From Odiellus spinosus (Eukaryota; Arthropoda; Arachnida; Opiliones; Phalangiidae), in assembly GCA_963920705.1 (NCBI GenBank), contig OY987237.1, positions 11,438,601-11,502,600 of the forward strand: DNA of 64,000 nt, in the 5' to 3' direction. This document shows, in pieces, positions 11,795 through 23,597 of the stretch (position 1 is its first letter; every line of letters begins with the position of its first letter). Both the position numbers and the translations under genes were made by a program. The notes under the pieces are model-generated. The model ran no database searches. It had not been told where the DNA came from and saw only the letters and a list, made by a program, of their open reading frames with translations.

Positions 11795-14700
11795 ATGGAG
11801 GAAAAGTTTCCAGGTCGAATGCTCAAATTCCAAACCCAGTGGGACGTGGCTACGGCGGCAACGCCAGCGAATGGTAATTATGCCGCTAGCTTAATTTGTC
11901 GGGCTTTAATTTGTCTTTGTTAAGGCTGATTTATTTCAACTTTCTCTTCCCCCCGTTTCTTTCTTACTTTCTCCACTGTGACCCCGGTTTCTCGGATTCA
12001 TTGGGCACTGTGCCACGCTAATGGAAAATGTTTCACTTCTTTCGCGTGCCTATTTCTTTTATTGGGTTACGTACGCCCCGATTAACTTATATCACAGACA
12101 ACCCACCTTTGGAAAAGACTTCTTAGCGGCAAAAAAAAAACATATGGTTCGATTATTAATAGTGATGACTGAGAAAAATCCTCGCGAATTAGAGTTATCC
12201 CCGCGATCTTTGGGGCGAGTGGATTAAAGGATAATTTTCACCAAGCGAATTACGAAGAAAAAAGATATTTCTTTCCTAAAATGAAAGAAAATTAGTTAGG
12301 GCCTCGTTTAATTGATCTCACGCCAAACACGACAATTTAATTTTTACGAATTGAAAAAATTCTCCGGGCTGTTTTTACACGCGTGACGTCAGAGTTGCTA
12401 TTCATTTCAATGTGCTTCCATAGAATAAGCAATGAAATTGGCTTTCCCAATCAGGAAAAAAACTTCTAGTTTAGTCAAAAATGATCCAAATTGGAAAATT
12501 CCAACATAATTCGATCAAATAGGCCTGAATTTACCAACATTTTGGTCCATTTTTGTTGAATTCAGTGATACATTTTACAATTTGCCAATTCCTCTGCTAA
12601 GCAAGAAATTTCGACTCTAACTTGGGGCTTTACAATTTGCAGGTCTCCTTTATAGAAACCGAAACCAAACCACAAAAAAATAGTTATAATTGGTTAACGT
12701 AACTCAAAAACCTTTTAATTCCTCCTTAAATAGGCTCGTATTAGGGATTCGTGGGGCCTTCAATTAACGTCATAATAGAAAAAGCAATTTTTCACAGTTA
12801 ATCCGCGATTTAAGTGTTCAAATCGTAACAAATTTGGAAACCCCATATGTTACCGATTAGATTCAAAATTTATCGGTTCTTTAGATGAATTAAACATTCG
12901 GCGCGAACGCAGCGTGAAAACACACTCAATCGCCCCTTTCCAAAGTAGAAGAAAATCAATTTTTTGGGGAAAAGCCAATCATTTATCGGGACGCGCTTAT
13001 AGACTTTACCTTTACAGACAAGGACAGGAATAAAGCCTTCGCGGTTGCAAACGTGGTTGGATCTAATCTATCAAATTTGATCAATAGAAGCATTAATGGA
13101 AAACATTATATCTCATATTTTATCTCGCGTGGATAAAACGCCGTTTGTAATTGAAACTTATCTTATCCACCCGGTTAAAGGGGGTTATGTTGTATGTACA
13201 GCGGATATGGGTGAAACCATACGTGGGTCTCTCTTTAAGACTCTTTTTCGCGCCAAAATGGTGGAGATTATACCCACCACAGTCGGAGGCCAAAGCCGCA
13301 CCTACAGATAAATGACGTTGGTTTCAAACAAAGGCTTAATATAAGAGTAATGTGTTGTTCAAAAAGGCAAGTTTTTATTTTGAAGTTTCTTAAGAACGCG
13401 TCAGCCCAGAGGATAAACTAAAAAGTTTAATCCATAGGCGTTCGAAAATATGGTTACAGCTTCGCTTTAAAGTATAATTGGTAAAATGGAAAAATCTAAG
13501 GCTGATAGTATCTTGAAGAAGATTACTTTGTGATTCTGTAGAGGTAGACAGAGAATAGACAAAATAAATATTTGAATACGCAAGGGATATTAAAAACAAT
13601 CCTGTTTTTTCCCCTTTTTTTTCTGGTCTTGGACTCTCCCGTGGTATTCCAATTTTTTACTCTCAAACTTTTCGTAGATCTGACCAAGGAGGATCAGAGA
13701 AGGAGAGGAAATGTGGGGCTGCGTTGAGTTAGAGAGAGAAGAGCCAACCTCCCACTCGGGTGGAAAGGGGGATAGGAAATTCTCGAGGTAAACTGTTGTC
13801 ACGTGGTCGCTAGCTAGCGCGTCTCATAAAGGATTCGTTTTACCCACGCGACAACATTTTACCACGAAACGTCTCTACCCCCGTTCTCCCAGAGTGGGAG
13901 TTTAGGCCGACGCAGTAGGATCCGCGCCGTCCCCACATTTCCTCTCCTTCTCTGATCCTCCTTGATCTGACTGAACCCATTCAGAATGACGTATATCCCT
14001 CAAATTTGAAAATTCCAATATGCCAGTCTTTCCCACGCAGACGATGTAAAATAAATCTGCCCAATCTTCCATGAAATTTTGAATATTCTGTCGATCTTAT
14101 TATAGACGAGTAGAAATCAGCTATGTCTCTTATTTCCTAAAAGTAACTCCATCATATGAAAGGTTTTATAGCTGTTACAAAAATATGAATAATTCATTCA
14201 TACATCTATTCAGATTTTTACTAAATTTCTTCAACTTATACGCGGCAGATTGGATGGATCATAAAACCCTATAGAAAACCGTTTTTTTAAAAGGAACTTT
14301 GAGTCCTTTTCAAGATTGTAAGTGATTATGGAATAGAAAAATTTACGAGCTTTCAAAATAGTTCGCGAGTAAAATATTAAATTTTTTATCTACCCTCATA
14401 TATCGTCAAGATTTTTCTTAAAAAAGATATATATATATATAGTACCGAACTGAAAGAGAAAAGTTGAAATATAACTTTATCCTCCTCTCCAATCTTAACC
14501 TCTCCCTTTTATAGCCCTTATTAAAATGCACTTAGCCTTATTCCCTTCAATTTGAATATATTTCAAAAAAGTCGAGGCTATTAGGCAAATTTTCTTGAAG
14601 AAATGACTCGGAAACTAGTTCAGTTTTTTATTTATTTATTTATTTTATTTTTACATTTTGTCATCAAAGAAGACGTGAAAATTAAATTATCTAGTGTAGA

Positions 14701-16397
14701 GTTTTAGTTTTTATCGAGATTCAGCGCGTATTATTAAAAATCGGAGATTAAAATATGCTACAAATAATTAAATTAAAATTAATTTTGCTTAATGAAACTT
14801 TCCTGGTAATACAAAAACATGTTTTTTCTTAACCATCTTTCAGAAAATGGTAGTCAAATTATATTTGTAACTCGTAAAAATTTCGTGACAATTTTTTAGA
14901 ATTATAATTTCTGGATAAAAAAAAAAACACGTGTTAGGGGAATGATCTTAATTATTTGTGATTGGGTAGCTAATCCACGATACCCACCTTTAAACGCAAT
15001 TATGTATATAAACTTATACAGACTATATTAAAATCGACTCCCATTAGCTTCCTCCTCTAGCGATTATTCTTAAAACAAGCGTTTTGAGAGAATGAATAAA
15101 ATAGGGCGGTAGGGATGTGGAAAGGCGCGAAAAGAGAGGGAAACGTATATTTTCAAGGAGTGATAAATTCCTAACGGGGATGTGGAAAGGGGTCGAAAGA
15201 GCCCGGAGCGAGGGTGGAGCTCAATCCCTCTTCTCTTTCTTTATTTTTCTTTGAGAAGAACGTCGCTTCCTTTCCCAGTACCCTATTTATTGTACAATTT
15301 GTTCGACTTACTCGAGTTAATGAAGTAATCTTAGCTCTAGGGTAAAATCGATCAATTTAAAGTAGACATTGCAATCTGACTCGATTCGGGTCTAGTCAAA
15401 TTAATCAGGAAAAATCCTCTAATTTGGTCAAAAATGGTTCAAATTGGGAAATTCCTTCTGAATTAGACCAAATAGATCAAATGAAATAAAACCAAGTACG
15501 CTCCTCGGATCGTCTCGTGTGTACAAGACTTTACTTCACCTTTTCCAAGTATTGCCTCGAATAAAAGAGCGGACTAGTTCGATTTCTCGCCAAGACGAAG
15601 TCGTTTTCATCTCACGGCGATCTATAATGATTAATGGGGAGTGGGCGGAATAACAGAAAGATGGGTGGATCGAGAAAGAGCTGCCAATTTGAAGCTTCCG
15701 AGAGGGGCACGAAAAGGGAAAACGAACCGGAGAAAAGAAAACAATTGCTTCATGCAAAATAAGAGTAGTAAAAAGTAAAAACCCACCACCCTTTCAGTTG
15801 TACAAGCCGATTTTGAACTCAAATGAACTCTCGTGAGCCCCCTTAAACTGTATCGAACTCCAGAGAACTCGCCTGATCTCTCACGAACCCTTTTAAACTG
15901 CATTGGCGAACTCCAGAGAACTCGCTTGAACTCAAGCGTACTCATATGAACTCAAGCAAACGAACTCACGTTTTATTTATTTATTTATTTATTTATTATG
16001 AAAAAGGTAATTTTTTTTATTCTGTGTCACTTTTGATATTGGCATTTTCCGCCCCTATAATTACGCGCTTGTCAAAAACATGATTAATTTTTTTATAAAT
16101 TTCCGTTTTATCTTAAATTCGTTTCTCCTTTCAGACACGTTTTCGGATGATGAAGAGAGATTAATTCTACGTTTGATCGAAACCCATATCGAAAAGGGCA
16201 ATTTTTCGGACGTTTACAAGCTTATTCAGGTACGTTCAATGTTATATTATTTTCTAGTATATACAGATCTGAGATAATGTAAATTCTTGTTATAACGAAA
16301 TGTTTTATCACGTAATTACTCAAGATTTTGTTATAAACCAATCAATTTGAAACAAACCTTTTTAAAATTCATTGCCCAGTTGATGTTTAAGGGTGAA

Positions 16398-16438
<41 letters not shown>

Positions 16439-19400
16439 AGAGATTGCGTTGAAACTCGTCTCTTAAAAAATAGTTTAATTTCCGTTTTTATTCGCTGAAA
16501 CAAATAGAAAATAAAAGATATTCTAATTATAAAATAATTGTATGGACTTACGCCTGATTGATTGCTTTGCCCTGGACACCATTGTCGTAGTGTTGGAACA
16601 CTTCTACAGGCGTAAACCAGAAAATAGCTTAGATTATAGAACCCTGTAAGGTAACATTTCAGCCGAACAATTCGTTTCAAAAAACGGAAGATAACAAATT
16701 TTAAAGGGCCAGTCTCAAGAAAATATTTATTTTTGACTTACAGTAATTTTTTGCGCGCTCATTCGTCATTAAAAAGAAAAATCATTTTTCGATATCTTAC
16801 CAAGATTTAACTAATTAAAATTTTTAGAATTGAACTATCACTTTAAAGGCTAGATTCCTTTCCCCAAATTGATAGAAAGATCCACGTCAAAGCAAAATAG
16901 GTCAAAAAGTTGTTATATCGAGATGTAGGGTTAAATCCGGGTTATTTTTCCTACCGTTATATTATACGTGCGCTTTTTACAAGTTTGACATACGTTCCTT
17001 TTGGGAATTGATGAGCTTGGTGTATAGACCTGTAAGGATTGTCCCACTTTCACTTTTCTCTATCAGAAACTAATAGTAAACAAAAAATCAGTTAGAAGAG
17101 CCGCTTCTAGATTTGGCCATGGGAAACGCCTGTCAAAGTCAAACCGAGTAGTAAAGCGATGGGCACCTCTTTCCTTAGCTAGTTTCAATCTTCAGAAAAG
17201 CTGGGATTCTTGAAATAAATTTTATCCCGCCTTCCGTAAAAAACACGCGACCAAAAACGAAAATCTTCAAGCCCTTCGGTAAAGTTAGACGCTCCAAGAA
17301 CCCTTAGAAGTACCATTATAATTACCAGAATTTAAAGTTGACCAAGGCCGACCTGCGTATTCTGTAATTTCATATAATTGATTAAATTGAATCTCCCAGA
17401 TCCGTTAGAGTGACTGAAAGGATGCCAAAACGGTTTTTAAAAGCCATCCAATGCCATTATAACCTTCGTTTCCTATATACAAGTTTATGTTACCTTTCAA
17501 TATTTTTGAAACGTCTATTTTATTTCCAATCCCAACCTATGGGGGAAGGTGTCAGTCGTGGCTTAGTTTATAGATTTTTTTCTACCTTGTCGCTGTAGCG
17601 TCACAATTTTGGAACCACATGCCACTCGTAATAAGATCAGTTCTACCTTTGTGGTTATTATTTTCCTGTGGTACTGATTGATAGACGTTGCGCGTCATGA
17701 AACTCGGATCCTAAAATAATTTCTCGTTTACTATTAGTGTCTGTTTTGGTGTATTTTTCAGAACGGCAAATTCCGTGATAATCTTCGTCTGATCGATTTG
17801 TGGGACGAAGCGCATTACGCCGAGAAGCAAAGGAGCATCCGTCGTCCGCTAACGCCTCTCATGAGATTCAGAATCAGGCAAAGGTAGGCGTCTATAAATT
17901 CTACTTCCTTCTTTCTGTACTTCTACCGTACAGAATTAATCGCAGTTTTCAGCCCATATCGAAGGCTGTATTCTGATTCCATCCTCGTTTCTTAGCACGC
18001 TCAAAGCAGCGCTAATATAGGCTGATTTGAATAAAAGTATTTGAATGAGACACCAGAAATTCTAAGAGTAACGTGTAAGGGATATGTGAAGCTAACTTTA
18101 AAGAGAAAACGAAGATGATTAACTTGTTACATTTAATCGATTGGAGCGTTAAAAGTTCATGAAAAATTGTTAAAACTCACTGAACGTTTCTTATTAATTT
18201 CCTAAGTTATAATTTGACTCTATTGGGAGAATTTTTACGTCTAATAAAAGAACTAATTCACGCGGCCAACCGAACTCTAAACCCGGATGCACACAGACCT
18301 ACTTCCAAGCAAATGATTTTAATCATTACACCTTGTATAAATATCTTTGCACTTCAGGTTAACCCTAAACGAAAAAAATATCATTACGAAAACTCTCTTC
18401 CAACTTGTTTTGTTTTTTCTCTCCTGAATTCATTTTCTCATTGTCAATCGATGGCTATGTGAGATCGTTTCCCCAGGAATTTCTCCATCGAAAACAGATT
18501 TAAGGCCTCGTTTTCTTTTCTATTGATTTTTTAAGGAGAGAAAGAATCAGAAATAAGACATCTTTATGCCCTCTATACTTTTTCAAAACTCGCGCGATCT
18601 ATTTTTCAAAACTGAGCCATATGTGGGATTATTTTTTTATTTTATTTTATTTTTTCGTGTTTAAGTGTTTATTCGTTGGTATAATGATACTGTGGTATAA
18701 TATAATAATATTTGGATAAAAGATAAAAATGCAAACCATCTCGATTAATCTTCTTTGAGAAGGGATTAACTATTTACTATGTTTTCTTTCATTATTGGGT
18801 GTTGGCGTTCAAACGCAGATACCCACCTCCGGCTAGTATCTGTCCGAATGGCATCCGTAAAACTCTGTCATTACCGTTACGAGCAAAGTTGGTACTTGGT
18901 CGTTGGTACGAAAGCCACAAGGATAAGCCGTTCCCCAGCCGCCAGGAAAAAGAAGCATTGGCACAAAAGTCTGGCTTGACCATGACGCAGGTACAAACCT
19001 GGTTCGCCAACCTCAGGCGACGAAAATTGAAAAATTCCAACAAAGAATCTAAAGGTATGTTATTTATACATTATGGAGGTTACCTCCCCCCCCCCCCCCC
19101 ATAGCATGCACGTATTGTGTAAAAAGGTCACGTGTAATTTGGATTTTGGGCAGTATAGGAGCGGAATGGGCAACTGCGGAGCCGAACTCCCAATACCTCA
19201 TGCCTCTTCTCACTGCTTTCAGTTTCAAAAAGTTATAAAAATGGTTTCCCCTATAAATATGCTCATTTCTCGAGATAGCAGCGGCTATTTTAATAAAGCA
19301 GCCGCTGTTTAAGGGAACTTACAACCCGTATTTTTTAAGACTCGTGATAAAACTATACGCGAGATTCGAAGAAAGAATTTTTGAGATGCAACCAACTTTG

Positions 19401-21427
19401 ATCATCTTTAAAAATTCGAAAATTTGTAATTTATGCTCCGAATTCAGAGCTCGTGGTCTTATTTCGTTGCTCTTTGTTAGCTGTATTTTAATATCTCGCT
19501 AATTAAAAAGGAAATTTAAATAAGCCATGGTTTTTAGCTATACTCTTTTTAGTTATAAACTTTACAATTTGAAATATATCCCTAAGACGCTGATTGGGTC
19601 GAGCATCAGACACCTCACCATCTATGTTCCAGCGAAACGTCTTCGGATTTCGCTTCTAATTTCAAGACAAGCGGCCCTAGTTACGATAATTTCTCGAAGT
19701 GCCCGCTTCGAATACCAAACGAATCTGATGAGGTGCCTTTAGATCTGTCTTCTACTAATCGAAACCTTGGAAATCGGGAGGTATGTACGAAGCATCTCAT
19801 TGAGTTCATTTTTTACAAATTAGCGATAGTGCCATCGGTTACCTCTTACCCAGATAAAAAAGAATAGAATACACGAAAGGCTGAGAGAAAGAAAAACACC
19901 ATCATTTCTTTTAAATTTTATCTCTGTTGTACGACTATTTTCTAATTTTTTATAGCGTTTAGTTATTCTTACGGATAAAATTCATTAAGTAATTCGATTT
20001 GCTGTCAAAATCGAACCATATGATAAACAAAGAGACAATTTAAACATCGTTTTAAGAACTTAAAGGGGAAATATTAAAATCACCTTCATCATCAAGTGGA
20101 CCAAAATTAATTGAATTTGAATTTTAAAGTTTCTTAAAAACGCGTCAACCCAAAGGTGTTAAATTTGAAATATAGGAATAGCGTATAAAGTCAAAAATAT
20201 AATCCCTAGACCTCCTAAATAAGAAATGGTGATAGCATCAGTTCAACTGAAAGTAACGCGAGAAACTAAACTACTTTAGTTAAAGAAGAGGTGGCGAAAT
20301 TGCCAAGGCTAGGTCAGAGTGTTAAATCTCAGAGGAATAAGGGATTTCTTTTACTCTTGCTTTTCTTGCTCTTGCACTTTTTTTACAATATCGCAGCCTT
20401 TGTCAATAGGCGGGTGGGATGGAGTGGCCCCACTGTCATAAAAACGTTGGCACTCCCTCGCATAGCTAATCAAATAGTTGTTTCTAACTCGGCTGTCGAA
20501 ATAATTCTATGGAATAAAAGTGTGCGACAGACGTTAGTACCCCCGGCATCTCAACTGAAAAAAAATAGTGAATTAACTTTCAAAAATATTTTGATTTAAA
20601 GGCGAATACGAAGCTAAAGGAATTGCTGAATACCGATTCAAACAAGAGTCACGTAGAAGCTTCCTATTTAGGAGCGGTCTATGGCCAAACTTCGATTTCA
20701 TCATCGAGCAATTTTATCGAAAGAGCAGTTTCCTTTTACCTTAAAGCCTCCGCAATTGCGTTTCCCGGTTATTTGAATCCTTCGATTCGCTCAACGAATA
20801 CTAATATCAACCTCAATCAACCTCGTCAAAGGTTTACCTCTCAATCGCCACAAACTTCATCCCTTCCTTATTATTGGATACAAGACTATCGAGGTATGTA
20901 CTACGATGATTTTTCGATATTTCTAGAGATATTTTGGGGGATATATTCATGGACGATGCTGGGGATGAAAGATAATTTCCTTTTACTTTATCATACATTA
21001 TCACAAATTATGAACAGCCCATCAATGAGTTTTGTGTGACGTTCGTTTTTATAAAACGTATTAGATTTACTTAATTTTTAGAGTCGCTTTCATTGATAAA
21101 AAAGGACAGATAACCATTAAAAGTTGGTGTTTGAAGTGGCCCTTGTTAGAAATATCGCTCGCTTTAGAGTTAAATTGATTCATTTTTGTGAAAGATATTT
21201 CATTGACATTAACTAATTTTACATATATGGAGGCGCAATTCTGACCTTGGAAACCTCCCGAGGTTTCTACCTCTCAACTGACCTATTCCCCTAATTAAAT
21301 CCTTTATTTGTACAACTCTTTTTTTCCTTTTTGATAATTAGGTGAATCTTTTACTCTCAACTCTCAGGTTGATTCTCCGGAAGATTTACGATTACCTTCA
21401 GTACGAAATAGGATCCGTGATCAATAA
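11795..21427 (+). CDS. ANHX: SIX/ANHX-like homeobox transcription factor
   Basis: Seven exons chain in phase: 11795-11873, 16135-16229, 17762-17883, 18819-19054, 19587-19780, 20602-20893 and 21342-21427. They total 1104 bases, 367 residues. Residues 28-98 resemble the second half of a SIX domain (GNFSDVYKLIQ, then LIDLWDEAHYAEKQ, then RRPLTPLMRFRIRQR). It continues as YPPPASICPNGIRKT, a block close to vertebrate ANHX, and a homeodomain about 112-172 with recognition helix QVQTWFANLRRRK (Trp160, Asn163). Downstream is a Ser/Thr-rich region with PLDLS at 228-232, a CtBP corepressor-type motif, and a tail ending RNRIRDQ. It is expected to bind DNA in the nucleus. The first exon (26 codons, starting MEEKFPGRML) is the least certain: it fits phase, but has no family match and lies 4.3 kb upstream. 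The start of a full SIX domain is missing, either lost or on an unseen exon. Confidence 0.75.
13685..13964 (-). mobile_element. Palindromic MITE, 7-bp TSD family, copy A
   Basis: This 280-bp element lies in intron 1 of the ANHX-like gene, inverted relative to the other copies. Its ends CAAGGAGGATCAG and CTGATCCTCCTTG are perfect inverted repeats for about 34 bases. It is flanked by ATCTGAC at 13678-13684 and 13965-13971. The interior is a weaker palindrome around CGCTAGCTAGCG. It has no coding capacity. Confidence 0.85.
15818..15968. repeat. GAACTC-rich degenerate repeat
   Basis: GAACTC and close variants occur about a dozen times in 150 bases of intron 1 of the ANHX-like gene, often as CAGAGAACTCGC. 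Similar GAACTC/GAGTTC words fill the CGAGGG-ended elements at 34538, 35263, 40443 and 44214, so this may be an older relative. No ends or duplication are visible. A (TTTA)n tract follows at 15971-16000. Confidence 0.5.
16400..16436. repeat. Poly-A tract of about 37 bases in an ANHX-like intron
   Basis: An uninterrupted A run lies in intron 2 of the ANHX-like gene. No target-site duplication or retroelement body is recognised beside it. Confidence 0.8.
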
Positions 21428-22444
21428 CGTTACGCGTGTTTTAGTCTTACGCTTAAAGTCTTTGAGTAAAATCTCAAAATTAAGATTACATTCCCATAAT
21501 TATGTCTGCGATTTCCGTGGGAAAAATTTAAATCTCTACGTGAAAACTTTTAAAAACTCTTTTCTTATAGACCAAAGATGACAAATGCCCAACAACGTGC
21601 AAACGGCTGATATCACCGCCAAAGACATTTTAGTCTTTGTTAAAAACCCCTCGCAATACTTTAACGTTTCTCAACATTGTTAGGGTTGGTTTACATCATA
21701 CTGATGCGTGCTTTAATTCGGGTAGAACAATGATGGTGTGCCATTCTACTCGAAATCTTGTAGACCTGTATATCTTTAATTCGGTTAAAACTATACTGTT
21801 TTTCTAATTCGGGTAATATCTTGGAACATCGTTAATTCGGGTAAAACGATACTGGTATATCTTTATTTTTATTAATTGTACTAAATCGTGTCTTTAAACT
21901 TTGTAAAAAGTGTTAACTTTAAAAAGGTATTATAAACTGTCATGTCCATGGACCATGTGAGAATGAATACAAAGGGAGACGTCTCGAATATAAGGGAAAA
22001 AATGAATTTTTTGTGAATGCAAAACGTCTCTCAATTTTGACCCCATATTTTAAAAACACTCCTAGCTGCGTCTCTCCGCGCTTGATACGAGGTAATACTT
22101 TTTAGTTTCATTTGGAAGCAGAAGTGACAATGAACTACATTATATCAGAAGCCAAAGGAGGGTTTCATTGGCTTCTGATTATATGAGGTCTTGGACAGTT
22201 GCGATCATGTAATGGAGTGCAATGAATTGTGTAAACAAAAGGGGATAGAAAGTAAAAATGGCGTCATTCTCCCTCTAGCCTGGGTCGAGAAATCATATTC
22301 TCACATCTGGCTGAGACTGGCTCACCCCTTTGTATTCTTTTCTCCATTAAAAATAATGTAAAAATAATGATAATACCGCGAGAAATTATATTTTATTAAC
22401 AGAGTCTTTAATAAATTAAAAATTATTGCAATTTAAATTTACTT
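21428..22444. other. 3' flank of the ANHX-like gene; short direct repeats and an inverted-repeat pair
   Basis: The region holds no exon I recognise. At 21713-21868 the word TTAATTCGGGTA with a following AAAAC.ATACTG recurs about four times. A hairpin (AGAAGCCAAAG and GGCTTCT) lies near 22146-22180. GAATACAAAGGG near 21964 and CCCTTTGTATTC near 22325 face each other about 360 bases apart and may be the ends of one element. No duplication was confirmed. Confidence 0.4.
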
Positions 22445-22885
22445 TCCAGCTCAGCAGTTTAAAACTCTCGCGGTTTTTCAAGCGCTCAGAAAATATTCTG
22501 ATGTACCTACATGTCAAAAACGCCAAGAAAGATTATTGAAATTGAAATTATACTAGCCCATGGACGTATTATAATTCTGTTGGTTTTGATGGATCTTCTA
22601 GTTCCCGGAGCGGAGACGGCGCAAGGTGTTCTCCTTCTCCAAAGATTATGGACTTAAGAATATACGTGCCCATTTCGCTCAAGTGAAGGGAGGGAGAGCT
22701 GGTTGTTATTTTCTTAGACGTTGAAAAATTATTGGTTCGATTTTGTCTACCTGGAAGGCGATGGTCGTTTCTTGAGACGATTAGAAAATCACGGTTTCAG
22801 GACCTCTCGAGGATCCGAGTACAGATTACAATCTCAGCGAAGAATTATATCAACTGATAAGATGCGTCACTAAGGATGGGTACTT
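22445..22885 (+). pseudogene. Decayed copy of the ADAM-like gene's promoter and first exon
   Basis: It aligns by eye to 3058-3600. Shared blocks are the leader (TTCTGAT, ATGTCAAAAACGC, AAGAAAGATTA), the signal-peptide segment (TTTTGATGGATCTTC), CCCGGAGCGGAGA, CCAAAGAT.ATG, GAAAAATTATTGGTTCGATT and the end region AAGGATGGGTACT beyond the parent's splice donor. The parent ATG position is not kept in frame; the nearest ATG meets a stop after three codons, and several indels break the frame. Because promoter and intron-side sequence are included, it looks like a DNA duplication and not a retrocopy. The later ADAM-like exons were not found nearby. Confidence 0.8.
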
Positions 22886-23597
22886 ATCCTTTTGATAAAT
22901 ACCAATCATGGTGGAAAATATTGGTTTTCTTTCTCCCTTTACATTGACTGGGGCATGAGGGGAAGCTGCCATAATATTCCCGCTAATAAACCACAAATTT
23001 ACCACATCTACACAGCAACAGAAACCGCGCCAAAACAGGGAGGGGGGGGGGGGTATGTTCACCTTTGTGTATTTTACCTTAGCTTTGATTCGCTTCTTAT
23101 TTTTGAAACAGATTTTAGAGAACATTTGCTAGATGTAGTGTACTCCCTATCTGCTCTGAAATTTGCCCATTTAAAATGCACACCATTAAGCACACAGCCT
23201 AGCTTGACTGTACAATTTGCTATGGTCAATGTCGTCTGCTAAGCTAGAAAAGAAGGCAGATAGCCCCTTTAAATGAACATTTGTTTAATGAAATGATTTG
23301 GGTTTTTAGCACTCTTAGTGACTGACTTCTGTGGGCCAGCTACTTGGTCTATAAATACAAATATTCTATACAATTGCAATACTATAATATTTGTACAACT
23401 TTTAAATTACCATCTTAAAATATTTTTGCAAAAATATATTTTTTATTCAACAAATTAAAATAATTTTTTATTCCAATATTAAAACCAGACAATCCTGACT
23501 TCAAATTTCTTGGTATAAACAAACCAATGAATAAATATATTAAAGACACTTTGAATTTAGGGAACGTGAAGTTTAAAAGAAAGGTGAGATTTATACT
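22886..23597. other. Spacer between the ADAM pseudogene and BET1, with a G tract
   Basis: No coding exon is supported. A run of about 12 G lies at 23042-23053. T-rich words including TTTATT, the reverse complement of AATAAA, near 23441 and 23468 could serve as polyadenylation signals for BET1 on the minus strand. Confidence 0.35.

Noticed and set aside
19527..19742. Frame in which exon 5 of the ANHX-like gene uses the acceptor at 19633
   Set aside because: That acceptor looks good, but by phase it leads to a stop after about 37 codons. The acceptor before 19587 matches phase on both sides and gives a longer hydrophilic frame.
13376..20200. Short similar segments at 13376-13440 and 20117-20190 (TTTCTTAA.AACGCGTCA.CCCA.AGG)
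   Set aside because: The match is real but short, without visible ends or duplications, so I did not define a family from it.
22892..23242. Plus-strand 116-codon frame crossing a poly-G run
   Set aside because: It depends on translating the homopolymer and starts inside sequence downstream of the ADAM pseudogene; no protein features.
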